Source of the DNA: JAVBNH01 sp031551635
GTDB lineage: Bacteria > Bacillota > Clostridia > Oscillospirales > Acutalibacteraceae
Reading direction: 5' to 3'
Length of the DNA: 64,000 nucleotides
Assembly: GCA_031551635.1 (NCBI GenBank)
Contig: JAVBNH010000019.1
Location: 68,948 to 132,947 of the forward strand
In this document: in pieces, positions 1-9,373 of the stretch
How the letters are laid out: every line of letters starts with the position of its first letter
Position numbering within the stretch: position 1 is the first letter of the stretch
Made by a program: the position numbers and the translations under genes
The notes under the pieces: generated by a model
The model's input: the letters and a program-made list of their open reading frames with translations, nothing else
What the model was told of the DNA's origin: nothing
Database searches by the model: none

Positions 1-1
1 A

Positions 2-595
2 AGTAACCGTACTGTTTACAGCAACTTATCTCAAAACGGCGGCAACACATTTTCGGGAGAATCCACAGGTGTAACGCTTTTATCAGGCTTTTATGATACT
101 ATAGAAACGAACGGCGTAACTATTGTATACCCTTATTTAAATACATGGGAATTCAACGCCCAGGCACTAACAGAGTTTGTTAACAAATATGCCGGAACCC
201 CTATGCTTAAGGATTCAATAAAAACAATTTTTTTGACGCCGGTAATTAATAATTCCTCACCATATAACAGATACGCCGCGTTTTCAGACCATCTGCTTCT
301 TTATCAGATTTTAGGAATTGAAAAAGCATATGAAAACCAATTAGCGCAAAGTCATAAGTATTCGCTTGATTTCGCATACCGCGCTTATTTGAAAAACCCG
401 GAGGGTGTTCAAAATCTTGCAGCGGATACGAAAGCTAACAGACCTGAGGGCTCAGGTCCCCTTAGCGTTTATGAATTTCTGATGGATTATTTAGATTTCT
501 ACGGCGAAGAAGAAGGACTTTCCCGGATATCTTCATATTTGCAAAATAAAAACGATGACAGGCATTGGAGAGAATTTATTAAACAATTTGACTAA
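2..595 (+). CDS. C-terminal part of an unrecognised protein (5' end outside window)
   Basis: The reading frame is open from the left edge of the window to a TGA stop, giving 197 residues with no start inside. Composition is that of a real gene: mixed acidic and aromatic residues and no low complexity. I do not recognise the family. The visible part has a polar N-terminal stretch (VTLLSGFYDTIETNGV) and a helical-looking C-terminus ending in WREFIKQFD. It stops 16 bp before the ABC ATPase gene, so it may be the first visible member of that operon. Function cannot be assigned without the missing upstream part. Confidence 0.7.
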   Translation, partial: SNRTVYSNLSQNGGNTFSGESTGVTLLSGFYDTIETNGVTIVYPYLNTWEFNAQALTEFVNKYAGTPMLKDSIKTIFLTPVINNSSPYNRYAAFSDHLLLYQILGIEKAYENQLAQSHKYSLDFAYRAYLKNPEGVQNLAADTKANRPEGSGPLSVYEFLMDYLDFYGEEEGLSRISSYLQNKNDDRHWREFIKQFD

Positions 596-611
596 AGGGA
601 GGAGTACAATA

Positions 612-1463
612 ATGGTACTGGAACTCAAGCAAATAGAAAAATCATTTGGCAGAAAAAAAGTGTTGCAGTCAGTGGATTTTGTCTTCGACCATGGCATATA
701 CGGACTACTGGGGCCGAATGGGGCAGGAAAAACCACCCTGATTCGCTGCATAGCCCAGTTGTATGCTTTAAATCATGGAAGCATATGCTTTCATGGCTGT
801 GACATTCAATCAGATAAAACATACCGCAACCATTTAGGCTATTTACCGCAAAAATTTGGATTGTTTCGCGAGCTGACTGTTTTGGAAATGCTACAGATGC
901 TGGCGGATTTAAAGGGTGTTCCGAATGAAATAATCTTATCTCAAGCGAAGCATTGCATTGAAATGGTAAATTTACAAGAGCGCATGCACAGTAAAGTTAA
1001 GACCTTATCAGGGGGTATGATACGACGCTTAGGGATAGCTCAAGCGATACTTAACGACCCGGAATTAATTCTGTTTGATGAACCTACCGCGGGACTTGAC
1101 CCTGAAGAACGTCTGCGTTTTAAAAATATTGTTTCACATCTAAAGGGAAAGCGTACAATTCTAATTTCAACGCATATCGTTGAGGATGTGGAAACACTTT
1201 GCGACTGTGTCGCCGTTATGAAAGAGGGAAACATCGCGGCACAGGGTACTTGTCAGGATATACAGCAGTTCGCGAAGGGTAAGGTATTCGAGCTGCAGGA
1301 TTCTCAGAAGGATATTCTACAAGGTGACTATTATATACACCGCCAGCTTGAAAGGGATGGAAAAAAATTGATACAGGCGCTTTCCTCTCAGGCGCAAAAT
1401 GCTGCGACACCCGTAAAGCCAACAGTTGAGGATGGGTATTTATGCATACTAAAAAATATATAA
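612..1463 (+). CDS. ABC transporter ATP-binding protein
   Basis: Encodes 283 residues forming one ABC ATPase domain that should power the membrane protein encoded next. Walker A is GPNGAGKTT near residue 37, the signature is LSGGM, and Walker B is ILFDEPTAGLDP followed by an H-loop histidine (STHIVED). The ATG at 612 is chosen because GGGAGG lies just upstream; an in-frame ATG further upstream (555) would overlap the previous gene. The C-terminal 70 residues after the nucleotide-binding domain are variable, as in ABC-2 type exporters. The 3' end overlaps the permease gene by 22 bp, indicating translational coupling. Substrate unknown. Confidence 0.92.
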   Translation: MVLELKQIEKSFGRKKVLQSVDFVFDHGIYGLLGPNGAGKTTLIRCIAQLYALNHGSICFHGCDIQSDKTYRNHLGYLPQKFGLFRELTVLEMLQMLADLKGVPNEIILSQAKHCIEMVNLQERMHSKVKTLSGGMIRRLGIAQAILNDPELILFDEPTAGLDPEERLRFKNIVSHLKGKRTILISTHIVEDVETLCDCVAVMKEGNIAAQGTCQDIQQFAKGKVFELQDSQKDILQGDYYIHRQLERDGKKLIQALSSQAQNAATPVKPTVEDGYLCILKNI

Positions 1464-2092
1464 AGCTTCGTTTTTTCCTGAAAAGTATGGGAAGCCTAAG
1501 GTTTGTTCCTCCGGTTATTTTTGATATTCTACTTTTAGTTTTACCGTTAAAGACTTATTTTAATTATGGCTCCGGTGAAAAGCTGGAACAACATTTACTG
1601 CTGTTAACCCAATTTTTTATGCCGTTATTTTCTGTGTGGTGGGTTGTTTTTACATTAAGAGAGTATTTAGAGTCAGACGGAAATGAGCTGTTTTTTACTG
1701 GAGGGAAAAAAGTTATTTTGAAAGAATTGCTAATGGTTTTTCTTTTGGCAATGGGCAATATTCTTTTATTATTTGTCATATATTTTTTCTTACAGCCGAA
1801 TTTTTCAATTGAATGCGCTCGCATTATTTCAGTTTGCGTGTTCTATTTCGGTCTTACATACGGTATTGCTTTTTTTGTAAAGTCAGTCTCAGTGATTTTG
1901 TTATCATTGTTATTATACACATTATTAAATTTTACTATACCGATACAGGAATTGGTTTTTCCTTTCTATATGTCCAGACAGCTGCTCACTATAGAGGATT
2001 TCATTATCGTTTGTCTTCCGCTGCTTTTGATAGGAATACTTCTTTCCGTTATAGGTTTTTGTGCAAATAAAAAATTAACAAGCTACTATTAA
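1442..2092 (+). CDS. ABC transporter membrane protein (ABC-2-like)
   Basis: A 216-residue, very hydrophobic protein with about five to six predicted membrane segments (for example residues 15-35, 50-75, 90-115, 125-150 and 175-205). It starts inside the end of the ATPase gene and is almost certainly its membrane partner. Base composition is more AT-rich than most neighbours, which is typical for membrane genes. No substrate-specific motif is visible. It is shorter than standard ABC-2 permeases, like the small permeases of bacitracin or bacteriocin-immunity type exporters; that comparison is inference. A palindromic repeat begins 2 bp after its stop codon. Confidence 0.75.
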   Translation: MHTKKYIKLRFFLKSMGSLRFVPPVIFDILLLVLPLKTYFNYGSGEKLEQHLLLLTQFFMPLFSVWWVVFTLREYLESDGNELFFTGGKKVILKELLMVFLLAMGNILLLFVIYFFLQPNFSIECARIISVCVFYFGLTYGIAFFVKSVSVILLSLLLYTLLNFTIPIQELVFPFYMSRQLLTIEDFIIVCLPLLLIGILLSVIGFCANKKLTSYY

Positions 2093-2094
2093 AG

Positions 2095-2120
2095 TGAACG
2101 ATGGTTTAATCAGTGGTTAC
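2095..2120. repeat. Half-element of the TGAACGATGATT repeat family
   Basis: TGAACGATGGTTTAATCA followed by GTGGTTAC. The same signature occurs at 9374-9398, 14241-14265 and 46291-46303. It starts 2 bp after the permease stop codon. Confidence 0.6.
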
Positions 2121-2195
2121 TAACGAGGGCTTGGCTTGCCAAGCCCACAACACAAGTCTTGTTTTTTGTTGAGCTTTTAGCCCGCTAAGGTATTA
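2121..2195 (+). repeat. Palindromic interspersed repeat, family A (copy 1)
   Basis: Core GGGCTTGGCTTGCCAAGCCC at 2127-2146 is a 9-bp stem with a 2-nt loop, followed by ACAAGTCTTGTTTTTT and GAGCTTTTAGCCCGCTAAGG. Two tandem copies lie at 30727-30870 and one inverted copy at 44201-44285. This copy separates two convergent genes. Confidence 0.8.
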
Positions 2196-3761
2196 AAGCT
2201 TTATTTCAAATATAACACCATTTGTGAAAACTTCCGTTTTCCCGTTTGAATCGGATACTTTAAAATTAATAACTGTTTCATACTTCATGATAAGCCTATT
2301 ATTTTTATCAATAGCCAACCATTGCCCCTCGATTTCATAACTTACAAGAGAGTCCGCATTGACAGCTTTGACCAGCTCGTCTAATTTCTTTTTCAAAACC
2401 TGTTCATCAACAGGTTTTATTTCTTTATCGTCAAAAATGTATGGGCTGAAAGAGAAAAAGCGAATTTCCCCTGTGTTTGTAAGCGCTATACCCATACTCT
2501 CTGATGTTTCATAGCCTTGAATTTTAAGACCGTACTCAACCATATAATGACCGGCATTATCATAATATGTACAGCCTAAAAAAGTATATTTTGACATATC
2601 GCAATTTGCTTTAGCAAATTCCTCAGCTATAGCGGTCGCCTCTTTTTCTGAGACACGCAATTCCTCAGGTCTTTTTGAATCTCCGTACAATCCTTTAATA
2701 CTCAAATAAACCAGCTGCCCTGTAAGAGCGTCATACCCCAGCCTGTCACCGTTTGCGGTCATGTAAAATAATGTGTCATGTTTTTTAATGTCTCGAGTTT
2801 TTTCAGCCGTTGAGTAAACAGCATTTAATGTTTTACCTTGAAGACTCAGGCTTTTTGTTGTGTTTTTCAGATATTCATACTTTAATACCAGTTCCTTTGC
2901 TTCATTTTCATATTCTTTTTTATTTTCAATTTCAAGAACAAACAATTTGCATGTAAGAATAGTAATGAAGGCTTTTCCAAACTCATCTTTTAAGATTTTT
3001 TCTTTTCCAAAAAATAAATCTGTGGTTATTCCAACTTTTTTGTATTCTTCTTCGGTGTGAAGCAGAAGCCACTGAGGGGTATAAACTGCTTTCGAGATGA
3101 CAACCGCATACGGATTTGCAAAAAATGCAATAGCCGTGTTTTCATCAGAATAGAGCGCATCCACAGCATCCGCTGACCACCATGAATCGACGCCGTCCAT
3201 TTTAATAAAGCTTGCGATAATTTTTTCGACCTCCTCGCGGGGTAGGTTTAATTCTTTGATCAGCCAAAAAAGATTAAATTCTTCGGCTGAACGTGTGCCG
3301 CCGGCATCAAAATGCTCAAAATTGTCACACCATTTATCAACCTCGGTCTTCCCTGCCGTTTGCACTGCGAGCTCCAGAAAGGAGCTTGTGATGCCGAACT
3401 CAGGCACAAATTTCGAATGATAAAACGACGGCTCATCTGATTCCAAAGTTTTATTCAGCTGAGTTTCAATATCCTGCTCCATTTCCGCCGAAATTCGCAA
3501 TACTTTACGCGCATCCATGGCTGTAATTATTCCGTCAAAATCAACATCGGAAACAGTGAAGAGTAAAATGTTTTCCGGTTGCTCCAATTCAGCGGAATAC
3601 AACAAAATCTTTCTAGCATCCGAGGCAAGCAGATTACCATCGCTAATGACGTCACCCATGCGTAAAACAGTGGCATCCGCACTGAAGGAGAAAATGGAAA
3701 AGATAAGCATTGCCACAGCAAAAATAACCATGCTCATTAGCTTTTTGATACTTTTATTCAT
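2193..3761 (-). CDS. Secreted dockerin-domain protein with PepSY-like C-terminal region
   Basis: 522 residues. A signal peptide (KK then a long hydrophobic run) covers about residues 1-30. A dockerin-like pair of repeats follows at about 35-98, each ending in DARKxLxxSAE(L/M)E; the second has the calcium-loop pattern DVDFDGIITAMDARK. The middle is unrecognised. Residues about 340-430 (YDALTGQLVYLS, then SEKEATAIAEEFA and a strand-rich stretch) resemble PepSY-type domains. The dockerin would anchor the protein to a cohesin, but none is encoded in this window. The start codon overlaps the stop of a decayed upstream frame (TAATG), which suggests former translational coupling. Confidence 0.8.
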   Translation of the reverse strand: MNKSIKKLMSMVIFAVAMLIFSIFSFSADATVLRMGDVISDGNLLASDARKILLYSAELEQPENILLFTVSDVDFDGIITAMDARKVLRISAEMEQDIETQLNKTLESDEPSFYHSKFVPEFGITSSFLELAVQTAGKTEVDKWCDNFEHFDAGGTRSAEEFNLFWLIKELNLPREEVEKIIASFIKMDGVDSWWSADAVDALYSDENTAIAFFANPYAVVISKAVYTPQWLLLHTEEEYKKVGITTDLFFGKEKILKDEFGKAFITILTCKLFVLEIENKKEYENEAKELVLKYEYLKNTTKSLSLQGKTLNAVYSTAEKTRDIKKHDTLFYMTANGDRLGYDALTGQLVYLSIKGLYGDSKRPEELRVSEKEATAIAEEFAKANCDMSKYTFLGCTYYDNAGHYMVEYGLKIQGYETSESMGIALTNTGEIRFFSFSPYIFDDKEIKPVDEQVLKKKLDELVKAVNADSLVSYEIEGQWLAIDKNNRLIMKYETVINFKVSDSNGKTEVFTNGVIFEIKL

Positions 3762-4080
3762 TAGATATACCTCAATCTTTTATTTTTTAATTCTATATTC
3801 AAAACAAATTCAAGAGCCTCTTGAGCGAAGCCGGAATCAACCCATTTCCATTCATACATGCTCTGCAGGTTTTTTTAATGAACCTCAGTTATACGCGATT
3901 TAATTACCGGGCTGACTACGGCAGATACTTCGCTTGCGGAAAATTTATCCTCCATTGAAAGCAATTGCTCGCCGTCAGGAATAAAAAGAGACAGATAGCA
4001 AAATTTCGGCAGCAAAGTATAGTCCTGCGCATTCATAAGGCGTGTTGTGATAAGCATTACCACATCAAATCCGTTTCGAT
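3761..4080 (-). pseudogene. Decayed gene upstream of the dockerin gene
   Basis: Reading leftward on the minus strand, one frame encodes about 62 residues (ending VIKSRITEVH), meets an in-frame TAA at 3875-3877, then continues in the same frame for 37 protein-like residues (MYEWKWVDSGFAQEALEFVL and onward) to a TAA that overlaps the dockerin start. The composition on both sides of the stop looks like coding sequence. I do not recognise the family. Most likely the 3' remnant of a gene of unknown function disabled by a nonsense mutation; its 5' end fades out near 4080. Confidence 0.45.
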
Positions 4081-4349
4081 TATTTATTAAACAATTTGAA
4101 TAGTTTCGTAAGACAAATATATCATGAATAGATTCTCTTGTCAGTAGTTATGCTAATTTGTAATATTTTTGTAATGTTTCCCGAGAAAATAAACACAGAA
4201 ATCAAGGGGACTTTTCAATGTCCTCTTCATACTCTTACAACTATATCAAGGACTTAGGAAAAGGACTTAAGAAAAAAAAACCTAAAGCAAAGGGGACGGT
4301 CTTTTGGTTTGTTGATTTGCTCAGGAACAGGCTTAATTTGAGTTAACAA

Positions 4350-4378
4350 TTGACATTTTATATTAATTTTGGTATAAT
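4350..4378 (+). promoter_or_regulatory. Consensus sigma-A promoter for the zinc-ribbon gene
   Basis: TTGACA (4350-4355), 17 bp, TATAAT (4373-4378) with an extended -10 TGG before it. The GAGGTG ribosome site follows at 4411-4416. The rest of 4081-4349 shows no gene that I can support. Confidence 0.85.
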
Positions 4379-4421
4379 ATTGTAGTAATACAGCACAAAC
4401 AATGTATAAAGAGGTGTTATT

Positions 4422-5657
4422 ATGAATTGCGATAATTGCGGCAATGAAATTCCGGAAAACGCGGAATTTTGCGAGTTTTGCGCAAATGCGGCGGCAAGTA
4501 AGCCCCCGCGCAAAAAGAAAAGGGCATATTTTTATGTACCGCTTATAATCGCCGCTGTCGTCTGCATTACGCTTATTGTTGTTTTTGCCGACGGAAGACT
4601 CACAGGTGTTAACAAACCCTCGAGCGAAAGCGGTGATTCCGCTTCTGCAAGCCCTGCTTTCATGGCTGAGACCTCCCCGGCAGCAGACGTTCAGACCGCA
4701 GCAGCCACTGCGCCGATTATCAGCACCGCTGCCCCGACAACTGTTGCAGCGATGACAGCATCAACTACAGCCGCACAAACAGCTTCAAAAGCACCGGAAA
4801 CAACAACATTCGATTTTTTGGCTGAATTCTATTCCTCGAACAAGCCTGAGTTTGAGCTAAAAACAAATTTCCCAAAAACGGAAATAAAGGTTCTATCACA
4901 GCGAACAGACATCGCAAACCCCGCCGATTTTTATTATCAGGCGATGGCTAAGCTCAATAATGCTAATGTTATTGAGCTGAATAATACAATAAATGCAAAA
5001 ATTGATTACCCTGAATTCCTTGATATGGAAGACACAGAATTAAAAACCATGCAGCATGGCATACAGGATCAGACAAACCGCTCTTCGCCGATAATGGAAA
5101 TGGACATGTATATTGACATGGGGATAGTAGCGGATAAAACGAAGGCATATTATAAAGACGGCTATATTTACTATGACCCGAGCCAGACAATGAAAAAGCA
5201 AAAGCAGCCCTTGACACAAGCACAAATAGATGAATTAAACGCTCAGAGTCTTCAGGTAAAGCCGAACGAGCTGGCTCGCGATGTTTCGGCTTATTACCTT
5301 GAGCATGAACTGTATAAGACCAAAATAACTTTTACACTGGACGGCGAGGGAGTAACAAAAAGGTCTGCCGGTCTTCTTGAATTATTGAAAAAGCTGTTCC
5401 TGCTGCCGTTTTTCAATGTTAAATACGGCGATGTAAGGCTGACGGCATATCTTGACGCAAACGACGATGTTAAATATATTACTAATGTATATGAAGCTGA
5501 GTTAACCTCGCTCGGGCAAAAATTCAAGGCTTATTATGAAACTTCCGTGGAAATATTATCCATTGATACCGCCCGCGTGAGACTGCCCGACGACCTTGAG
5601 AGCTACCCGGACAAAGAAAATCCTTCTCTAAATGACCTGTTTTCAATCTTTTTCTAA
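4422..5657 (+). CDS. Zinc-ribbon membrane-anchored protein with extracytoplasmic domain
   Basis: 411 residues. The N-terminus is a short zinc ribbon with Cys3, Cys6, Cys17 and Cys20 (CDNC and CEFC pairs). A basic stretch (PPRKKKR) and one membrane helix at about 36-57 follow, then an Ala/Thr/Ser-rich linker to about residue 130, and a folded domain of about 280 residues exposed outside the cell. The C-terminal domain is similar in style to lipoprotein-like sensor domains but I cannot name it. Zinc-ribbon plus helix proteins are common in Clostridia and often poorly characterised. A strong promoter and a good ribosome site support the start. It may be co-transcribed with the next gene, 63 bp downstream. 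Confidence 0.8.
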   Translation: MNCDNCGNEIPENAEFCEFCANAAASKPPRKKKRAYFYVPLIIAAVVCITLIVVFADGRLTGVNKPSSESGDSASASPAFMAETSPAADVQTAAATAPIISTAAPTTVAAMTASTTAAQTASKAPETTTFDFLAEFYSSNKPEFELKTNFPKTEIKVLSQRTDIANPADFYYQAMAKLNNANVIELNNTINAKIDYPEFLDMEDTELKTMQHGIQDQTNRSSPIMEMDMYIDMGIVADKTKAYYKDGYIYYDPSQTMKKQKQPLTQAQIDELNAQSLQVKPNELARDVSAYYLEHELYKTKITFTLDGEGVTKRSAGLLELLKKLFLLPFFNVKYGDVRLTAYLDANDDVKYITNVYEAELTSLGQKFKAYYETSVEILSIDTARVRLPDDLESYPDKENPSLNDLFSIFF

Positions 5658-5720
5658 AAAAATAAATTTTAATGCAACAAAACCATATAAAAGTCTATCT
5701 TATTAACAGGAGATGATAGT

Positions 5721-7160
5721 ATGCGTTTTTGTAAAATGATATGTTTAATTTTATCGCTTTGTGCAATTCTTAACATCTGTATTTTTTCGGTTTCGGCAGA
5801 AGGGAAATATAAAATATCCTTTTCCGACACTGAAATAACAGAGGGCAAGCAACTTGATTCACGTAATCAGATTGCTTACGGCAGCTCGCTGCGCAGCGCG
5901 GAGTATGACAAGCTGACAGTTACGGTTATTAGCTCAAAGGAGGAGCTTGACAGTTTTTACGGACTGTGTCATGACTCTTTTATCACGGAAACGTCGGAAA
6001 AATACAATGACCGGACTTTTAACGGTCTCACCCTTATTTGTCTTTCCGTCAAGGCCAGCTCGTCGGTTTCTTATTATGTATCGTCACTTTTAGTGACAAA
6101 TGATAATAAGCTCGCGATAAACACCGTCAGAATGTCGCCTGTGAAAATCAATAGTGACACGAGAGATTTTACTATTGTTTTTTATGTGGAAAAGGAATAT
6201 ATAAAAAATGTTTCTCAGTTGATTGTAACGTCAAAGACCAGAACAACTCCGGATCCTCTTGCCGGTGAACCTGTTGACTTCAAGGTCGCGCATTATTCAT
6301 ACACTGACCTTCCGCGTTGCTTTGACGCAGATGAAAAACCGGGCTCGTTGCTTCTTACATCCCTTGAGAATTTGGAAAAATACTTTATCAGTATTGACAA
6401 ATCCCCTTTCGCTCCATATGACGAAAATTATTTTAAAGATAAGGCACTTATTCTCTTTACTGATTATAATCGGACATTTACATACACTTCGCTCGTTTCA
6501 CTGGTTAAAACTTCAAACGGAACTCTCGCTTTGAATTACAATGTTTCCGTCCAGGACGGACTGTCGGTTTTCCCTGTGTGCGGCGTTTACGGTTTTATAA
6601 ATTATATTTTAGAAATAAACAAAAAGGATATTGAGGGCTTAAGCCCTGCCGCGCCGGTAGAAATACACAGGCTTCCTATTGGCCCAGAAACTTATTATAA
6701 TGAGAATATGCGTCCGAAAAATATAGTGTTTGACGAAAAAGCCTTCGAATTTTTGCCTTATGAGTTTATGCTTAAATACGGTGAGCCTATAAGCAGTTAT
6801 GAAATCCTTATTGAGAATAAGGCAGTATTCTATGACCGCGAAGGAAAAATGATAACCGATTACTCAAAGCACCTTTCAACAGGTGATAAAGTTTTAGTAA
6901 ATGACGCTGACGGCATTAATATTTTCGCCCAGACGGTGCTACTTCCCGGCGATGTCGACGGCGACGCTGTTGTTACCGCGAAAGATGCGCGGCTTGCGCT
7001 GAGAGCTTCCGCAGAGCTGGAAAAGCTCAGTGACATTTCAACTCATGCCGCGATAACCTGCGGAGGAAAGACTTTAAGCGCTCAAGACGCGAGGAAAATT
7101 CTTCGTTTTTCAGCGGGACTTGAGAAGGAATTATACTGTTCGGGTATTGATTATTTTTAA
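5721..7160 (+). CDS. Secreted protein with C-terminal dockerin
   Basis: 479 residues. Signal peptide at about 1-26 (hydrophobic run ending FSVSA). The body (residues 30-400) appears to contain two related strand-rich modules, each with a phrase like VTVISSKEELDSFYG or LLLTSLENLEKYF; no enzyme motif was recognised. The dockerin is at about 410-475: DVDGDAVVTAKDARLALRAS is a clear calcium-binding loop and helix, and the second repeat (LSAQDARKILRFSAGLEK) has lost its acidic loop. AGGAGA at 5708-5713 supports the start. Probably a surface or complex-associated accessory protein. Confidence 0.82.
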   Translation: MRFCKMICLILSLCAILNICIFSVSAEGKYKISFSDTEITEGKQLDSRNQIAYGSSLRSAEYDKLTVTVISSKEELDSFYGLCHDSFITETSEKYNDRTFNGLTLICLSVKASSSVSYYVSSLLVTNDNKLAINTVRMSPVKINSDTRDFTIVFYVEKEYIKNVSQLIVTSKTRTTPDPLAGEPVDFKVAHYSYTDLPRCFDADEKPGSLLLTSLENLEKYFISIDKSPFAPYDENYFKDKALILFTDYNRTFTYTSLVSLVKTSNGTLALNYNVSVQDGLSVFPVCGVYGFINYILEINKKDIEGLSPAAPVEIHRLPIGPETYYNENMRPKNIVFDEKAFEFLPYEFMLKYGEPISSYEILIENKAVFYDREGKMITDYSKHLSTGDKVLVNDADGINIFAQTVLLPGDVDGDAVVTAKDARLALRASAELEKLSDISTHAAITCGGKTLSAQDARKILRFSAGLEKELYCSGIDYF

Positions 7161-7303
7161 GTAAAAAAGAGGTTGTTTTAGCATTTTGAATTAGCAAGGT
7201 ACATATGTAGCTGCTTATTGATTTTATAGCTGAGTAATTATATTTCTAAAAATTAAATTAACGCAAGTGATGAAAATGCTCAATATTATATAATAAATAT
7301 ATA

Positions 7304-7320
7304 ATACTAACCACTGATGA
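7304..7320. repeat. CAGTGGTTAG-type motif (reverse orientation)
   Basis: ATACTAACCACTGATGA is the reverse complement of the ATCAGTGGTTAGTAT end shared by repeats at 52003-52018 and 63843-63858, and by variants at 2110-2120 and 9490-9500. The rest of 7161-7386 is an AT-rich spacer. Confidence 0.5.
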
Positions 7321-7325
7321 AAAAC

Positions 7326-7353
7326 TTGACATTACAAACATTTCGGTTATAAT
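7326..7353 (+). promoter_or_regulatory. Sigma-A promoter for the DUF4143 ATPase
   Basis: TTGACA (7326-7331), 16 bp, TATAAT (7348-7353), 33 bp before the start codon at 7387. Confidence 0.75.
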
Positions 7354-7386
7354 AAAATTATATTTTACCTTAAACGGAGTGCCACT

Positions 7387-8604
7387 ATGTATATTAACCG
7401 TGCTTTAGAAAATGAAATTTTAGACGCAAGCAAACAGTTTCCCGCCTTAATTGTCACCGGCTCCCGGCAGGTGGGAAAAACAACGTTGCTGCAAAAGCTT
7501 TCCGAAAATGACCGCAAATATATTTCGCTTGACGACCCTCTGGCGCGGGAGATGGCTGCTAATGAACCTGCTTTGTTTTTGGATCGCTATGCTCCTCCGG
7601 TTCTGATTGACGAGATTCAATATGCGCCGGAGCTTCTGCCGTATATTAAAATTTATATCGATACCCATAAAAAATCCGGTGATTTTTGGCTGACCGGCTC
7701 ACAAATGTTTCATATGATGAAAAATGTAACAGAAAGCCTTGCCGGCAGGATTGCCGTCATTCAGATGTTCGGGCTGTCAGGCAGTGAAATAACATCTTGT
7801 CATAGCGAACCTTTTCTCCCTGACCATAATGTCATGCTGGCGAGGTTGGGTGAACGTAAAAAACAAGGCTTGACAGAGGTTTATGAACAGATATTCAAAG
7901 GCTCTATGCCTGCGGCATATAATGAAGGGTATAACAGGGAGCGCTTTTACGGCTCCTATGTCAGCACCTATCTGCAACGCGACATAAGAGATTTAACTCA
8001 GGTGGGTGATGAGCTGGCATTTTTGCGTTTTATGAGCGCATGTGCGGCGAGAACCAGTCAGATGGTAAACTTCTCAGACCTTGCTAAGGATGTCGGAATC
8101 AGCGCGCCTACAGCAAAGCACTGGCTTTCAATATTAGTATCTTCGGGAATTATCACATTGATTCAGCCTTACTTTAATAATGTGCTTAAGCGGGTAATTA
8201 AAGCGCCGAATATGTATTTTATGGACACGGGGCTTTGCGCGTATCTGACCCGTTGGGACAGCGCCGGAACTCTCGAGATTTCCGCAATGTCAGGTGCCTT
8301 TTTTGAAACATACGCGGTTTCGGAAATTTTGAAAAGCTATTACAACGCGGGAAGGCGACCGCCCGTCTATTATTACCGTGACACTGACGGAAAAGAGATT
8401 GACTTGATAATAGAACAAAACGGAACACTGTATCCCATAGAAATTAAAAAGTCTGCAAACCCCGGCAGAGACGCTGTAAAAAACTTCGAAATCTTACAAA
8501 AAATTGATAATATGACTATCGGCGAAGGCTCTGTTATTTGCTTATATCATGATGTATTGCCTATCGATAAAAACAACTGGCGTGTGCCAATCTGGTTAGT
8601 TTAG
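7387..8604 (+). CDS. AAA-type ATPase with C-terminal DUF4143 domain
   Basis: 405 residues, the usual length of this family. Walker A is GSRQVGKTT at residues 25-33 and a Walker B-like LIDEIQYAPELL follows near residue 77. Sensor-like TGSQ is at about residue 100. A winged-helix-like segment (VNFSDLAKDVGISAPTAKHW) lies near 225. The C-terminal DUF4143 region has the nuclease-fold-like pattern YYRDTDGKEIDLIIEQNGTL ... PIEIKKS. Such ATPases are abundant in anaerobes; their role is uncertain and they are often strain-variable. It is monocistronic with its own promoter. Confidence 0.92.
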   Translation: MYINRALENEILDASKQFPALIVTGSRQVGKTTLLQKLSENDRKYISLDDPLAREMAANEPALFLDRYAPPVLIDEIQYAPELLPYIKIYIDTHKKSGDFWLTGSQMFHMMKNVTESLAGRIAVIQMFGLSGSEITSCHSEPFLPDHNVMLARLGERKKQGLTEVYEQIFKGSMPAAYNEGYNRERFYGSYVSTYLQRDIRDLTQVGDELAFLRFMSACAARTSQMVNFSDLAKDVGISAPTAKHWLSILVSSGIITLIQPYFNNVLKRVIKAPNMYFMDTGLCAYLTRWDSAGTLEISAMSGAFFETYAVSEILKSYYNAGRRPPVYYYRDTDGKEIDLIIEQNGTLYPIEIKKSANPGRDAVKNFEILQKIDNMTIGEGSVICLYHDVLPIDKNNWRVPIWLV

Positions 8605-8626
8605 CCGCTAAGCTCTCCTGTTTTCA

Positions 8627-8655
8627 TTGACATTCAGCAATCATTCGAGTATAAA
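8627..8655 (+). promoter_or_regulatory. Promoter for the small membrane protein gene
   Basis: TTGACA (8627-8632), 17 bp, TATAAA (8650-8655). The ribosome site TTAGGAG precedes the ATG at 8709. Confidence 0.7.
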
Positions 8656-8708
8656 ATAATTACGGTACAGCACAGGAAATACATGTCCCTGTCAATTAGG
8701 AGTTTGAA

Positions 8709-9242
8709 ATGAAACAAAAAAAATCTTGGTTTATTTCTTTTATTTTAGAATTTATTTGGGATGCTATTTATGTTTTTTTAGCTTTCTTAGTAATTTGTGT
8801 TCTATTTTCAGATATCCCTTCAAAAATTAATTTATCTATTAGCGAAACACAATATTTTGTTCTTTCGCTTATAATTGCTATTGTGCTTAGATTTCTTTTT
8901 AGACTTTACGTTATAATAGTTCTAAGAAGACTACCTAAAAGCCAATTCTGCAGATTGCCGCAAAGAGTGTGCAAGGGAACAATAGTTGATAAACATACAG
9001 GTTATTTTGTCATAAATAATTTTCACCGTGAGTGGATTTTATTTGCTGGACCAGATAGTAAGCGAATAAAAATATATAGTGCCTCACATGACTGTTGGTC
9101 ACTTGTTGAAGGGACACTATACTATTTCGAGGCAAAAAATCCAATTAATCTTTGGGAATCAGGAACGCTTTATTATCGAAAAGGCAAAAAGTACAATTAT
9201 TTTGAACATTTCACTCCGGGAGCATATATTTCTGAAGACTAA
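8709..9242 (+). CDS. Unrecognised membrane protein
   Basis: 177 residues. Two hydrophobic helices at about 10-32 and 50-73 form a hairpin, followed by a roughly 100-residue soluble domain rich in aromatic residues (GYFVINNFHREWILFAGPDSKR, then SCWSLVEGTLYYFEAKNPINLW). The layout resembles small bacterial proteins with a beta-barrel or OB-like tail, but no family is recognised. Codon use is more AT-rich than in the carbohydrate genes nearby. Own promoter and ribosome site. The following 9243-9373 holds no supported gene, only a T-run after CGCCCCTTG at about 9315-9331 that could be a weak terminator. Confidence 0.65.
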   Translation: MKQKKSWFISFILEFIWDAIYVFLAFLVICVLFSDIPSKINLSISETQYFVLSLIIAIVLRFLFRLYVIIVLRRLPKSQFCRLPQRVCKGTIVDKHTGYFVINNFHREWILFAGPDSKRIKIYSASHDCWSLVEGTLYYFEAKNPINLWESGTLYYRKGKKYNYFEHFTPGAYISED

Positions 9243-9373
9243 TCAAGGGACTGTTCGCTGTGTCGTTTAATCAAGCCTATTAACCGCGGCAGATATGAAA
9301 AACGCACAGAAACGCCCCTTGTTTTTTTTGCAGATGTATTTAATAAAATTCAAGTTTAACTTTAAGACCTAAA

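Noticed and set aside
577..596. 18-bp identity between the end of the first gene (TTTATTAAACAATTTGA region) and 4084-4101
   Set aside because: The match is short and AT-rich with no extension on either side; chance is plausible in 64 kb.
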